From assembly GCA_014218215.1 (NCBI GenBank), contig CP043652.1:4278001-4342000 (forward strand): a DNA stretch of 64,000 bases, written 5' to 3'. Shown in pieces: positions 11,217-19,493 of the stretch. The notes beneath the pieces were generated by a model. It ran no database searches and was not told where the DNA came from. It saw only the letters and a list, made by a program, of their open reading frames with translations. Position numbers and translations under genes: made by a program. Each line of letters starts with the position of its first letter. Within the stretch, counting starts at the first letter, position 1. The stretch is from Geodermatophilaceae bacterium NBWT11. Its GTDB lineage: Bacteria; Actinomycetota; Actinomycetes; Mycobacteriales; Geodermatophilaceae.

Positions 11217-12451
11217 CCGTCGGTGTGCCCGGGATCAGCGAGCTCACCGGGCTGCGCTCGTCCAAGCCCACCTGGTACGCCGAGTACCGGCACTCCGCCG
11301 ACAGCCTGACCCGGGCGCTGGGCTCGCTGGACCGCATCGCGCAGGTGCTGTCGGCCACCGGCCGGGGGGCCGACGCGCTCTGCCGGGCCGTCGTGGACGC
11401 CACCGCCGACCACCTGGGCGCGGCCTGGGTGGTGCTCGCGGTGGCCGAGGACGCGTTGCCGCTGGCGGCCCCCCGGCTGGTCGCCCGGGGGCCGTCCGGT
11501 CAACCGGTGCGGGACCTGGACGACCTGCCCGGCGGGGTCCGCCGATCGGTCGTGGCCGCACTGGCGACGCCCCGGGGCGAGCCGGGTCAGGACGCGGACG
11601 GCGCCGTCGTCGTGCCGCTCGTGGTCGACGGCGAGCAGACCGGCGCGCTGGTCGCCTGGGCCGGGCCCCAGGCCGACGTGACCGCCGCGGACCTGTCGAT
11701 CCTGCGGATCGTGGCCAACCAGTCGGCGGTGGCGCTGCTCAGCGACTCGCTGCTGGCCCAGTCCGAGGCGCTGCGCCGGCAGATCGACGTCGCGGCCCAG
11801 CGCGAGGCCGTCGACGTCGAACGGCACCGGATCGCCCGCGAGCTGCACGACAGCGTCGCCCAGCACGTGCTCTCGGCCGGGATGACGATCGAGTGGTGCC
11901 GGCCCGAGGTGGCCCACCACAGCGAGGTGCACGCCCGGCTCGGGCACGCCAAGGCGCTGACCCGGGAGGCGGTGGAACGGCTGCGGGCGGTCATCCACAC
12001 GCTCTCCAGCGACCACCTGGACGGCGGGTCGCCCGGGCTGCCCGAGCTGCTGGGGCGGTTGCCCGAGCTGCACCCGGTGCCCGGGCTGGAGGTCGCCGTG
12101 CGGGTGGAGGGCCGACCGGTGCCCCTGACGGCGGGGTGCGTGGAGGCCCTGGTCAAGATCGCGACCGAGTGCCTGTTCAACGTGGCCCGGCACGCGGTGG
12201 CGACCCGGTGCACGGTCCGGTTGGCCTACCGCCCCGGGGAGGTGCGGCTCTCGGTCGCCGACGACGGGAGCGGCGACCCGGAGACCCTGCGCCGGTCCCT
12301 GCGCGCCGGGAGCCGGGAGGGGGCGCACCGCGGGCTGCCGAACGCGGTGTCCCGGGCCGCCGAGATCGGGGGCACGCTGCGGTTCGCCCGGGCGCGGATG
12401 GGCGGGGTCCGGGTCGAGGTCCGGGTGCCGGTCGAGGTGCCCGGTGGCTGA
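11213..12451 (+). CDS. mnoS: GAF-domain sensor histidine kinase, MnoS-like
   Basis: A 412-residue soluble kinase: an N-terminal GAF-like domain (about 30-180; AAWVVLAVAED, DLSILRIVANQSAVAL), a HisKA_3 helix with phospho-acceptor H212 in HRIARELHDSVAQH, and a divergent ATPase domain (ATECLFNVARHA, VADDGSG, HRGLPNAVSRA). The stop of the dehydrogenase and this start share GTGA; the next regulator start overlaps its end by eight bases, making a tight three-gene operon. Gene order matches the MnoSR system that controls alcohol and propanediol use in M. smegmatis. The signal sensed is unknown. Name assigned by synteny. Confidence 0.85.
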   Translation: MTVGVPGISELTGLRSSKPTWYAEYRHSADSLTRALGSLDRIAQVLSATGRGADALCRAVVDATADHLGAAWVVLAVAEDALPLAAPRLVARGPSGQPVRDLDDLPGGVRRSVVAALATPRGEPGQDADGAVVVPLVVDGEQTGALVAWAGPQADVTAADLSILRIVANQSAVALLSDSLLAQSEALRRQIDVAAQREAVDVERHRIARELHDSVAQHVLSAGMTIEWCRPEVAHHSEVHARLGHAKALTREAVERLRAVIHTLSSDHLDGGSPGLPELLGRLPELHPVPGLEVAVRVEGRPVPLTAGCVEALVKIATECLFNVARHAVATRCTVRLAYRPGEVRLSVADDGSGDPETLRRSLRAGSREGAHRGLPNAVSRAAEIGGTLRFARARMGGVRVEVRVPVEVPGG

Positions 12452-13088
12452 GGTCATCCGGCTGGTCGTCGTCGACGACCACGCCATCGTCCGGCAGGGG
12501 CTGCGCTCGATCCTGGAGCGCGAGGACGACGTGCGGGTGGTCGGCGAGGCGGCCACCGCCGACGAGGCGCTGGACCTGGTCGCCCGGGAGCGTCCGGACA
12601 TCGTGCTGCTGGACCTCAAGCTGTCCGCCGACTCCGACACCGCCGGGCTGGCGCTGTGCGGGCGGCTCACCGGTCGCGCGCCGGCCCCCGGCGTCCTGGT
12701 GGTGACCACCTTCCTGGACCAGCAGCTGGTGCTCAGCGCCATCCAGGCCGGGGCCCGCGGCTACGTGCTCAAGGACGTCGACGCCGTCTCGCTGGTCGCC
12801 GCGATCCGGGCCGTCCGGCGGGGCGAGTCGGCCTTCGACAGCCACAGCGCGGCCATGGTCGTGCGTTCCCTGGCCGGTGGCCCGCCGGCGGCCGGACCGG
12901 AGCTGACCGCCCGGGAGCAGTCCGTGCTGGCCCTGCTGGCCCGCGGGCTGTCCAACGAGGCGATCGGCCGGGAGCTCTACATCTCGGCGACGACGGCGAA
13001 GTTCCACGTGCGCAACCTCATGCGCAAGCTGTCGGTGTCCCGGCGGGCCGAGGCGGTCTACGCGGGGTCCAAGCTCGGGCTCATCTGA
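12444..13088 (+). CDS. mnoR: NarL-family response regulator, MnoR-like
   Basis: A 214-residue regulator with receiver domain (VVVDDHAIVRQGLRSIL, phosphorylation Asp in IVLLDLKLS, lysine in YVLKD) and a LuxR-type helix-turn-helix (LTAREQSVLALLARGLSNEAIGRELYISATTAKFHVRNLMRKL). It overlaps the kinase gene by eight bases and ends eight bases inside the convergent VWA gene. Expected to be phosphorylated by the adjacent kinase and to control the dehydrogenase genes on both sides. A 15-base direct repeat upstream of the methanol dehydrogenase gene is a possible site. Confidence 0.88.
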   Translation: MAEVIRLVVVDDHAIVRQGLRSILEREDDVRVVGEAATADEALDLVARERPDIVLLDLKLSADSDTAGLALCGRLTGRAPAPGVLVVTTFLDQQLVLSAIQAGARGYVLKDVDAVSLVAAIRAVRRGESAFDSHSAAMVVRSLAGGPPAAGPELTAREQSVLALLARGLSNEAIGRELYISATTAKFHVRNLMRKLSVSRRAEAVYAGSKLGLI

Positions 13089-14583
13089 CCCGGGTGACCA
13101 CGTCGGTGGCCAGTCCCTCCAGCGCCGAGAGGTCGCGGATCACCTCGACCCGGTCGCAGCTGTCGGCGTAGGCCGGCAGGTCGCAGCCGCCCAACGCCCA
13201 GGAGTACCGCGGCTCCGGGGTCAGCCAGATCGTCTCCCGCACCCGGCGGGCCAGGTCGGCGAAGACGTCGACCCGCGGGGAGTTGCCGTTGCCCCGACCG
13301 TCGCCGAGCACCATCAGCGTCGTCCGGCGGGTGAACGCCCCGGCGTGCTCGCGGGCCAGCTTCGCGAACACCGTGCCGTAGTCGCTGGTCGCGTCCACGT
13401 CGATCACGTCCCCGCCGAACACCAGGCCCAGCGCGTGCTCCAGCGGGTGCTCGTCGAACAGGTCGGTGATCTCCACGACGTCGTCGACGAAGGCGAAGGT
13501 GCGCACCTGGGCGAAGAGGTCCTGCAGGGCGTGCACCACGTGCAGGGTGAACCGCGCCGTCGTCCGCACCGAGAGCGACACGTCGGCGACGACGACCAGC
13601 CGCGGTTTGTCCTCGGCCAGCCGGGTGGTCACCGGGCGGAACGGGACACCGTCGTACTTCATGTTCGACCGCATCGTGCGGCTGACGTTGATCCGCCCTC
13701 GGTTCGAGCGCTGTTTCTTGTGCGTCAGCCCCCCGTGCAGGGAGCTCGCCAGCCGGCGCAGCGACTCCTCGATCCGGGCCCGCTCGGCCTCGGTCACCCG
13801 TTGCACCGGGGCGCTGCGCAGCTCGCGTTCCTCGATGGCCAGGTCGGTCATCTCGGCCAGCTTCTGCAGGTGGGCCTGCAGGAGCTCGGGCAGGTCGTCG
13901 ATCACCCCGGCGAGCTGCCGGCGCAGCGCGTCGGCCAGCTCGGGGTCCAGGTCGTCGACCGGGTCGGCCAGCCAGTCGCGCAGCGCCTGCTGCTGGGCCA
14001 CCGACAGCTCGACGTCCAGCTGGGTGCCCCCGGCCCGCACCAGGTCACCGGGCAGCCCCGGGTCGTGCAGCCGGCCCACCTCGACCTGCACGTTCTCCTG
14101 CCCGTCGGCGTTGCCCACCGGCTCGCTGCTGAGCACGATCTGCTGGGTCAGCGAGGCCAGGTCGACCTTGTTGGCCTCCTGGTGCAGGTTGTACTGCTGG
14201 GTGAGGTCCTCGGGCTTGAAGAAGTCCCGGATGTCGACCGGCTTGCCGTGGCTGTGCCCCTGCTCGGGCTCGGCTCCGGGCTCCTGCGACCAGGTCATCT
14301 TCGTCAGGTCGCCGTCGTCGACCAGGTCGTCGTGGGCGTGCCCGTACTCCTCGTCGTCCTCGGCCACCCTGGTCAAGCTGAAGAACTTCGCGAACGTGTC
14401 GGCGAAGACCTCGGTGTCCCGGCGGTCCTTGAGCAGTGCCGCCCCCAGTGCGGCCTCCAGGGCGGCCCGGTCGCTGACCCGGACCGCGGTCGCCGCGGCG
14501 AAGGCGTCCACCGCCTCGGCGGTGGAGATCCGCATGCCGCGCAGCCGCAGCAGCCGGATGAACCGGTGCAGCGCGCCCTCCAT
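13081..14583 (-). CDS. CoxE-like von Willebrand factor A protein
   Basis: A 500-residue protein. The N-terminal helical half begins MEGALHRFIRLLRLRGMRISTAEAVDAF. The C-terminal VWA domain has the metal-ion MIDAS motif D-x-S-x-S in VVVADVSLSVRTT. Two histidine patches lie in the middle (GHAHDD, GHSHGK). MoxR-VWA pairs act as chaperones that insert metals or mature enzymes, as in CoxD/CoxE for CO dehydrogenase and MoxR beside methanol dehydrogenases. Its start overlaps the MoxR stop (TGATG), so they are translationally coupled and probably act on the methanol dehydrogenase upstream. The 3' end overlaps the MnoR-like gene. Confidence 0.87.
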   Translation of the reverse strand: MEGALHRFIRLLRLRGMRISTAEAVDAFAAATAVRVSDRAALEAALGAALLKDRRDTEVFADTFAKFFSLTRVAEDDEEYGHAHDDLVDDGDLTKMTWSQEPGAEPEQGHSHGKPVDIRDFFKPEDLTQQYNLHQEANKVDLASLTQQIVLSSEPVGNADGQENVQVEVGRLHDPGLPGDLVRAGGTQLDVELSVAQQQALRDWLADPVDDLDPELADALRRQLAGVIDDLPELLQAHLQKLAEMTDLAIEERELRSAPVQRVTEAERARIEESLRRLASSLHGGLTHKKQRSNRGRINVSRTMRSNMKYDGVPFRPVTTRLAEDKPRLVVVADVSLSVRTTARFTLHVVHALQDLFAQVRTFAFVDDVVEITDLFDEHPLEHALGLVFGGDVIDVDATSDYGTVFAKLAREHAGAFTRRTTLMVLGDGRGNGNSPRVDVFADLARRVRETIWLTPEPRYSWALGGCDLPAYADSCDRVEVIRDLSALEGLATDVVTRVR

Positions 14584-15809
14584 CAGACCGGACGGCGGCG
14601 GGCGGCGTTCTTCGCACCCCCGCGGTTGGCGAAGGACCGGGCACCCTGGGACGCCGTCACCCCGCGGGTGGTCGGCGGGATCTCCCGGGCGCCGCCGGAC
14701 GTCTCGTTGCCCGACCCGCTGCTCCTCTGGCCGTAGTACTCCTCGTCGTGCCGGCCGGGCCGGTCCTTGGCGGCGCGGACCTGCCTGCCGGCGTCGTCGG
14801 CGGCGTGGTCGTGGGAGTGGCCGCCGTGCGGGTGGTCGTGGTGCCCGTGCTCGTGCTTCTCGGGGACCGTCGCGTTGGGGTCGACCAGGCGGGGGAGGGC
14901 GGCGCGGGAGCGTTCGACGTCCCGCTCGTACTTGGCGACGACCGACACGGTGTCGGCCAGGATGCCGGCCTCGAGCTCGGTGACCCCCAGGACGGCCAGC
15001 GTGCGGGCCCAGTCGATGGTCTCGGAGATGCTCGGCGACTTGCGCAGGTCCAGCCCGCGCAGTCCGCGGACGACGTCGACCAGCTGGCTGGCCGCGGCGT
15101 CGTCCAGGCCGGTCTTCTTGCTGCGCAGGATCTCCAGCTCGCGCTCGGCGTCGGGGTACTCCAGGAACAGGTGCAGGCAGCGGCGCTTGAGCGCCGCGGA
15201 CAGGTCGCGGGTGTTGTTGCTGGTCAGGATCACGTACGGGGCGTGCTCGGCGACGAACGTGCCGATCTCGGGCACCGACACCTGGTACTCGGCCAGCATC
15301 TCCAGCAGCACCGCCTCCAGGGCCTCGTCGGCGCGGTCGACCTCGTCGATGAGCAGCACCACCGGCTCGGGGGAGCGCACGGCCTCCAGCAGGGGACGGG
15401 AGGCCAGGAACCGCTCGGAGAAGAAGGCGCTGTCCTGCTCGGCGACCCGGTCCACCGCCTCGGCCATCGACGTGGTGTCGGTGAGCAGCTCGGCGGCCTT
15501 GTCGCGCAGGATCTGGGTGTAGAGCAGCTGCTTGCCGTAGTCCCACTCGTAGAGCGCCTTGGTCTCGTCTTGCCCCTCGTAGCACTGCAGCCGCAGCAGC
15601 CGCCGGCCCGTGGCCAGGGCGAGGGTCTTGGCCAGCTCGGTCTTGCCGACCCCGGCCGGGCCCTCCAGCAGCAGCGGTTTGCCCAGCCGGCTCATCACGA
15701 ACGTCGTCGTGGCCAGCCGGCGGTCGGTGACGTACCCGTGCTCGGCGAAGGCCGCGGCGACGGCGTCCACGTCGGCGAAGTCGTCGGGTCGGGTGGGTGC
15801 CTCGGTCAT
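14583..15809 (-). CDS. MoxR-family AAA+ ATPase with histidine-rich C-terminal segment
   Basis: A 408-residue AAA+ protein: Walker A GPAGVGKTE (50-58), Walker B VVLLIDEVDRAD (150-161), sensor region ILTSNNTRDLSAALKRRC and the lid region up to about 300. After the AAA core an extension holds nine histidines between 319 and 335 (HEHGHH, HPHGGHSHDH), then a basic tail. This looks like a metal-binding tail, unusual for plain MoxR. It is the second gene of the mno-moxR-VWA operon, whose dehydrogenase is metal-dependent, so a role in metal delivery is plausible but inferred. ATG start follows the twin-palindrome region. Confidence 0.9.
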   Translation of the reverse strand: MTEAPTRPDDFADVDAVAAAFAEHGYVTDRRLATTTFVMSRLGKPLLLEGPAGVGKTELAKTLALATGRRLLRLQCYEGQDETKALYEWDYGKQLLYTQILRDKAAELLTDTTSMAEAVDRVAEQDSAFFSERFLASRPLLEAVRSPEPVVLLIDEVDRADEALEAVLLEMLAEYQVSVPEIGTFVAEHAPYVILTSNNTRDLSAALKRRCLHLFLEYPDAERELEILRSKKTGLDDAAASQLVDVVRGLRGLDLRKSPSISETIDWARTLAVLGVTELEAGILADTVSVVAKYERDVERSRAALPRLVDPNATVPEKHEHGHHDHPHGGHSHDHAADDAGRQVRAAKDRPGRHDEEYYGQRSSGSGNETSGGAREIPPTTRGVTASQGARSFANRGGAKNAARRRPV

Positions 15810-15833
15810 GCGGCGCAGCTCCCGGGTGGGGTT

Positions 15834-15857
15834 GTGCAAAGAGCGCCCTCTTTGCAC
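15834..15857. repeat. Palindrome 1 of a tandem pair
   Basis: Perfect arms GTGCAAAGAG and CTCTTTGCAC around CGCC, in the gap between the methanol dehydrogenase and moxR genes. It would form a stable hairpin in RNA of either strand. See the second copy at 15870. Confidence 0.75.
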
Positions 15858-15869
15858 GGACGGGGCTCG

Positions 15870-15891
15870 TGCAAAAAGGGCGCTTTTTGCA
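15870..15891. repeat. Palindrome 2 of a tandem pair
   Basis: Perfect arms TGCAAAAAG and CTTTTTGCA around GGCG, 12 bases after the first palindrome and of the same design (TGCAAA-x-AG, four G/C bases, CT-x-TTTGCA). Could attenuate transcription between mno and moxR, protect mRNA ends or be a dispersed repeat family. Confidence 0.75.
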
Positions 15892-15934
15892 GGAGGGGGG
15901 TGGGGCGGCCGCGGGGGCCGCCCCACCCGACGGC

Positions 15935-17227
15935 TCAGGAGAGGAGGTCGTCCAGGTCGCCGTTCATGCAGTGGTCGACCACCGGGCGCACGGTCTCGAA
16001 CGTGCACTCCTTGGGGTTGCCGGGGGTGCAGGCGTCGCCGAGCACGTGCCGGGTGATCCGGTCGACGTCGGCGTCGTCCCCGGTGATGACCTTCGCGTTC
16101 TCGTAGAACGCGGTCGGGCCGGTGCCCAGCCGGTTCTTGGAGTAGCTGTCCTTCGTGACGTCGGTGAACCTCTCGGTGATGCCGACGTCGCGCAGCAGCC
16201 TGATCGCCGCGGCCAGGGCGGCGTCGGCAGCCTGGACGTCGGTCATCCCGTACGTGTCCACGCCCATCGCGGCGCCCATCTCGGCGAAGCGCTTGTAGTG
16301 GGTGGGCATGTTGAACGCCCAGACCCGGGGCAGCGCGATCGCGTTGTTCAGCCCGTGGTGGGTGTCGTAGAAGGCGCTCACCGCGTGGCTGATCGAGTGG
16401 ATGATCCCGAGCCCACCGGAGTTGAAGGCCTGGGCGGCGATGTACTGGGCGTGCATCATGCCCTCGCGGCCCTTGAGGTCCTGGCCGTTCCAGACCGCCT
16501 GGCGCAGGTTCTCCGCGGTCAGCTTGATGGCGTAGAGGGCGTTGCCCAGTGACGGCGGGAAGTCCAGCCGGCTGACGTAGGGCTCCGAGGCGTGCGCTAG
16601 GACGTCGAAGCCGCACTGCGCGGTGTAGTCGACCGGGCAGTCGTAGTAGAGGACCGGGTCGTCGATGGCCAGCGTGGTCACCGAGGTGTCGTCGAAGGCG
16701 ACGTACTTGTGCGGGTTGTCCGGGTCGGTCGTGGTGTCGGTGATGACGTAGGCCCAGGAGGTCTCCGAGCCGGTGCCGGCGGTGGTGGAGACGGCGATGT
16801 GCGGCGGGTTCTTGGGGTTCTCGCTCTGGTTGAACCCCTCGAACTCGTTGACGCTGCGGCCGTCGTGGGCGACCGAGATGCGGGCGCCCTTGCAGGCGTC
16901 GTGCGAGGAGCCGCCACCGATGGAGACGAAGCTGTCGCAGTCGTTCTCCTGGTACAGCTTCACGGCGTCCATGACGTTGTAGTCCTTGGGGTTGGACTCC
17001 ACCTGGTCGTAGACGACGACGTCGAGGCCGTGCCACTTCATCGACTCGGAGATCTTCTCCACGATGGTCGTGCCGCGCAGGCCCGAGGTCATGACCAGGG
17101 TCTTCTTGAACCCCAGCTTGAGCGCCTCGGGGCCGATCAGCTCGTGCGCGCCCGGGCCGAGCATGGCCCGGGGGAACGGGTGGAACTCCTTGATCGGGAA
17201 CGGCTTGAGCAGTTCTTCGACCTGCAT
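15935..17227 (-). CDS. mno: NDMA-dependent methanol dehydrogenase (Mno/Mdo/ThcE family)
   Basis: A 430-residue enzyme of the actinobacterial NDMA-dependent branch of iron alcohol dehydrogenases, with the characteristic N-terminus ending in FPIKEFHPFPRAMLGPGAHE. It has SIGGGSSHDACKG and STTAGTGSETS, with metal ligands in GFDVLAHASEPYVS and the H-rich stretch HSISHAVSAFYDTHHGLNNA. Family members oxidise methanol or other primary alcohols with a tightly bound nicotinamide and, as shown for the mycobacterial enzyme, need mycofactocin as electron acceptor. ATG start after GAGGA/AAGGA. It leads an operon with MoxR and VWA partners. Methanol versus longer alcohols or formaldehyde dismutation cannot be decided here. 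Confidence 0.92.
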   Translation of the reverse strand: MQVEELLKPFPIKEFHPFPRAMLGPGAHELIGPEALKLGFKKTLVMTSGLRGTTIVEKISESMKWHGLDVVVYDQVESNPKDYNVMDAVKLYQENDCDSFVSIGGGSSHDACKGARISVAHDGRSVNEFEGFNQSENPKNPPHIAVSTTAGTGSETSWAYVITDTTTDPDNPHKYVAFDDTSVTTLAIDDPVLYYDCPVDYTAQCGFDVLAHASEPYVSRLDFPPSLGNALYAIKLTAENLRQAVWNGQDLKGREGMMHAQYIAAQAFNSGGLGIIHSISHAVSAFYDTHHGLNNAIALPRVWAFNMPTHYKRFAEMGAAMGVDTYGMTDVQAADAALAAAIRLLRDVGITERFTDVTKDSYSKNRLGTGPTAFYENAKVITGDDADVDRITRHVLGDACTPGNPKECTFETVRPVVDHCMNGDLDDLLS

Positions 17228-17343
17228 GGGTGGGTCCTTCCTCGTCGGGCGGCGGTGCCTGAGTCGGGGCCGAACGTAGGGCGGGGGTCACACCCCGGAC
17301 AGGGTCCCGGCGCAGGTGCGACCGACCGGGGCGGCAGGTCGGC

Positions 17344-17380
17344 CCGGTCGGGCAGGGCGACCTGTCCGGTCGGGCAGGGC
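17344..17380. repeat. Direct repeat upstream of mno
   Basis: CCGGTCGGGCAGGGC occurs at 17344-17358 and again at 17366-17380, 22 bases apart (about two helical turns), 117-153 bases before the dehydrogenase ATG. The spacing suits a dimeric regulator such as the MnoR-like protein; it could also serve the divergent gene at 17456. Confidence 0.45.
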
Positions 17381-17455
17381 CCCCTCCCGGGGGTGGACAC
17401 GGTGTCCGCCCCGGGGTGGATGTGCCCAGCTCGGGCCCTGGGTGACGATCACGGG

Positions 17456-18079
17456 GTGCTCCTGGAGACCAGTCCCACCGACCGCCCTCCCGTGGCCCGG
17501 CTCGCGACCTGGCCGGCCGCGGTGCTCGTGGGCACCGCCGTCGGGGCGCTGACCTCACCGGCCCAGACCCTGCTGGGCGACACGGTGCTGTCCGGTCTGA
17601 CCAACGCGGTCGGGCCCTGGCTGCTGGCCCCCTTCGCCCTCGGCGCCCGCGCCCGGTCGACGCGGGCCGCCGTGCTGGTGGGCGTGCTGTCCTGCGTCGC
17701 CCAGGTCGCCGGCTACTACGCCGTGTCGGCCGCCCGCGGGTTCGCCGTGTACGCCCCCACCGTGGCCGAGTGGGTCGTGGCCGGGGTCGTCGGCGGTGCC
17801 GTCCTGGGCGTCGCGGGCCGCTCGTGGCGGACCACCACCGGACGGTGGCGAGGCCTGGGCGCCGCGCTGCTGGTCGCGGCCTGGCTGGCCGAGGGGATCG
17901 GGGTGTTCGGTCTGCTGCTCGGCTACGCGGGGTCGGCGGTGGTGTCCTGCGTCGTCGGGGTCGCCCTCGCCGTCGGACTGGGGCGGCACGGGCGTCAGCA
18001 CCGTGCGCTGCTGGGCTGGCTGCTGCCGGCCCTCGCCGCCGGTGCCCTGGGCTTCGGCGTCCTCCTGGCCGTGCTGTGA
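17456..18079 (+). CDS. Integral membrane protein (DUF6518-like)
   Basis: A 207-residue membrane protein with about six to seven hydrophobic segments (for example [93 protein letters not shown]). The repeated small-residue helices and the YYAVSAARGF element resemble the DUF6518 family, whose function is unknown. Its stop overlaps the beta-lactamase start by four bases, so they form an operon. The GTG start is inferred; a shorter upstream choice is not excluded. Confidence 0.72.
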   Translation: MLLETSPTDRPPVARLATWPAAVLVGTAVGALTSPAQTLLGDTVLSGLTNAVGPWLLAPFALGARARSTRAAVLVGVLSCVAQVAGYYAVSAARGFAVYAPTVAEWVVAGVVGGAVLGVAGRSWRTTTGRWRGLGAALLVAAWLAEGIGVFGLLLGYAGSAVVSCVVGVALAVGLGRHGRQHRALLGWLLPALAAGALGFGVLLAVL

Positions 18080-18993
18080 GCCGGCTGCGACCGCTCGTCC
18101 TCGCCGCCGGGGTCCTGCTCGCGGCCGGGTGCGGCGGTACCGGTCCGGCACCGGACCCGACCGCCTCGGCCTCGACCTCCTCGACGGCTCCGTCGGCCCC
18201 GGCGCCGGCCGCGCTCGCCGGCGTGGCCGACCTGGAGGTGGCCCACGGCGCCCGGGTCGGCGCGTGGGTGCTGGACACCGGCACCGGGCAGGTGCTCGAG
18301 CACCGCGCCGACGAGCGGTTCGCGCACGCCTCGGTGCTCAAGCTGCTGCTCGTGGGGCTGGTGCTCGACCGGGTCACCGACGCCGAGCTGGACGCCGTCG
18401 TCCCGATCGAGGCCGACGACGTCCTGGAGTACGCGCCGGTGACCTCTGAGCACGTGGGCACCGGTCTGCCGCTCCGGGAGGTCATGGAGGCCGCCATCGT
18501 GGTCAGTGACAACACCGCCGCCAACCTGCTGATCGAGCGGCTCGGCGGCCCGGCCGCGGTGCAGGCCGCCGTCGGGGAGCTGGGCAACGAGGTCACGGAC
18601 GTCGACCGCACCGAACCCGACCTCAACGAGGCCACCCCGGGCGACCCGCGGGACACCAGCACCCCGGCGGCCCTGGGTGCCTCGATCGAGCAGCTGGTGC
18701 TCGGTGACGTGCTCCCCGCCGACCGCCGGGCCCTCCTCGGGCAGTGGCTGCGGGACAACACCACCGGCGACGCGGCGATCCGGGCCGGGGTGCCGGCCGG
18801 CTGGGCGGTGGGGGACAAGACGGGCAGCGGCGGGTACGGCACGCGCAACGACGCCGGGGTCGTCTGGCCCGCCGACGGAGGAGCACCGCTGGTCGTCGTC
18901 CTGCTCACCGACCGGGGCACGGCCGGGGCCACCTCCGACGACGGTCTGCTGGCCGACGTCACGCGCCTGGTGGTGGCGCAGTCGGGGAGGTGA
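18076..18993 (+). CDS. Class A beta-lactamase, lipoprotein
   Basis: A 305-residue secreted enzyme with a lipoprotein signal (lipobox LLAAGC, Cys19) and a Ser/Thr/Pro-rich linker to about 45. All class A landmarks are present: S86-x-x-K89 (SVLK), S144-D145-N146, the omega-loop Glu E180 and N184 in RTEPDLNEATPGD, and K248-T249-G250. It should be an active serine beta-lactamase anchored outside the membrane, acting on penicillin- or cephalosporin-type drugs or peptidoglycan-like substrates. Four-base overlap with the membrane protein upstream. The spectrum cannot be read from sequence. Confidence 0.93.
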   Translation: MSRLRPLVLAAGVLLAAGCGGTGPAPDPTASASTSSTAPSAPAPAALAGVADLEVAHGARVGAWVLDTGTGQVLEHRADERFAHASVLKLLLVGLVLDRVTDAELDAVVPIEADDVLEYAPVTSEHVGTGLPLREVMEAAIVVSDNTAANLLIERLGGPAAVQAAVGELGNEVTDVDRTEPDLNEATPGDPRDTSTPAALGASIEQLVLGDVLPADRRALLGQWLRDNTTGDAAIRAGVPAGWAVGDKTGSGGYGTRNDAGVVWPADGGAPLVVVLLTDRGTAGATSDDGLLADVTRLVVAQSGR

Positions 18994-19017
18994 GCCGGCC
19001 CTGGCACAGTCACGGGG

Positions 19018-19443
19018 GTGAGCGACGTCGTCCGCCCCGGACCGCTCCGGTGGCTCTGGTACGCCCTGGGCGGTGGGCTGCCCGCACGGCACCGGACGTG
19101 GGTCCTGCACGACACGACCACCCGCACCTGGGCGGTGCGGCACGTGGTCCGCGCCCTGGTGCAGATGGCGGTGCCCGTCCTGGTGCTGCTCCTCCTGGTC
19201 CCCGGCCCGTTCTGGATCCGCGGCATGGCCGCCCTGGGCGGCGTCGTCCTCGGGTTGATCTTCTCGCTGGCCTACATGCCGGAGACCACCGAGCACCGGC
19301 TGGTCAAGGCCGGCTACCCCGGGGGGACCGGGGTGCGGGCCCACGAGGTGGCCCAGCGGGAACGCCAGGAAGCCGAGTCGGTCCGCCGTCGGAGCGCAGC
19401 GGCGAAGCGCGCCCGGCGGTACCGCGAGCGCCACGGGGGCTGA
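19018..19443 (+). CDS. DUF5313-like small membrane protein
   Basis: A 141-residue protein: short N-terminal stretch with RPGPLRWLWYALGGGLP, a soluble segment HRTWVLHDTTTRTWAVRHVVR, two membrane segments (about 56-72 and 76-92), and a highly basic, coiled-coil-like tail (RERQEAESVRRRSAAAKRARRYRERHGG). This pattern is that of DUF5313, an actinobacterial family of unknown function. GTG start 24 bases after the beta-lactamase stop. Confidence 0.75.
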   Translation: MSDVVRPGPLRWLWYALGGGLPARHRTWVLHDTTTRTWAVRHVVRALVQMAVPVLVLLLLVPGPFWIRGMAALGGVVLGLIFSLAYMPETTEHRLVKAGYPGGTGVRAHEVAQRERQEAESVRRRSAAAKRARRYRERHGG

Positions 19444-19480
19444 CCCGCGCGCACGCGGCGTCGCTATCGGACCCGCGCAC

Positions 19481-19486
19481 TAGGTT
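19481..19486 (+). promoter_or_regulatory. -10 element (TAGGTT) of the conserved block
   Basis: TAGGTT, seven bases, then GTG at 19494: leaderless spacing. It supports the upstream GTG rather than the GTG at 19515 as start of the phosphatidyltransferase. Confidence 0.5.
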
Positions 19487-19493
19487 GGGCGCC

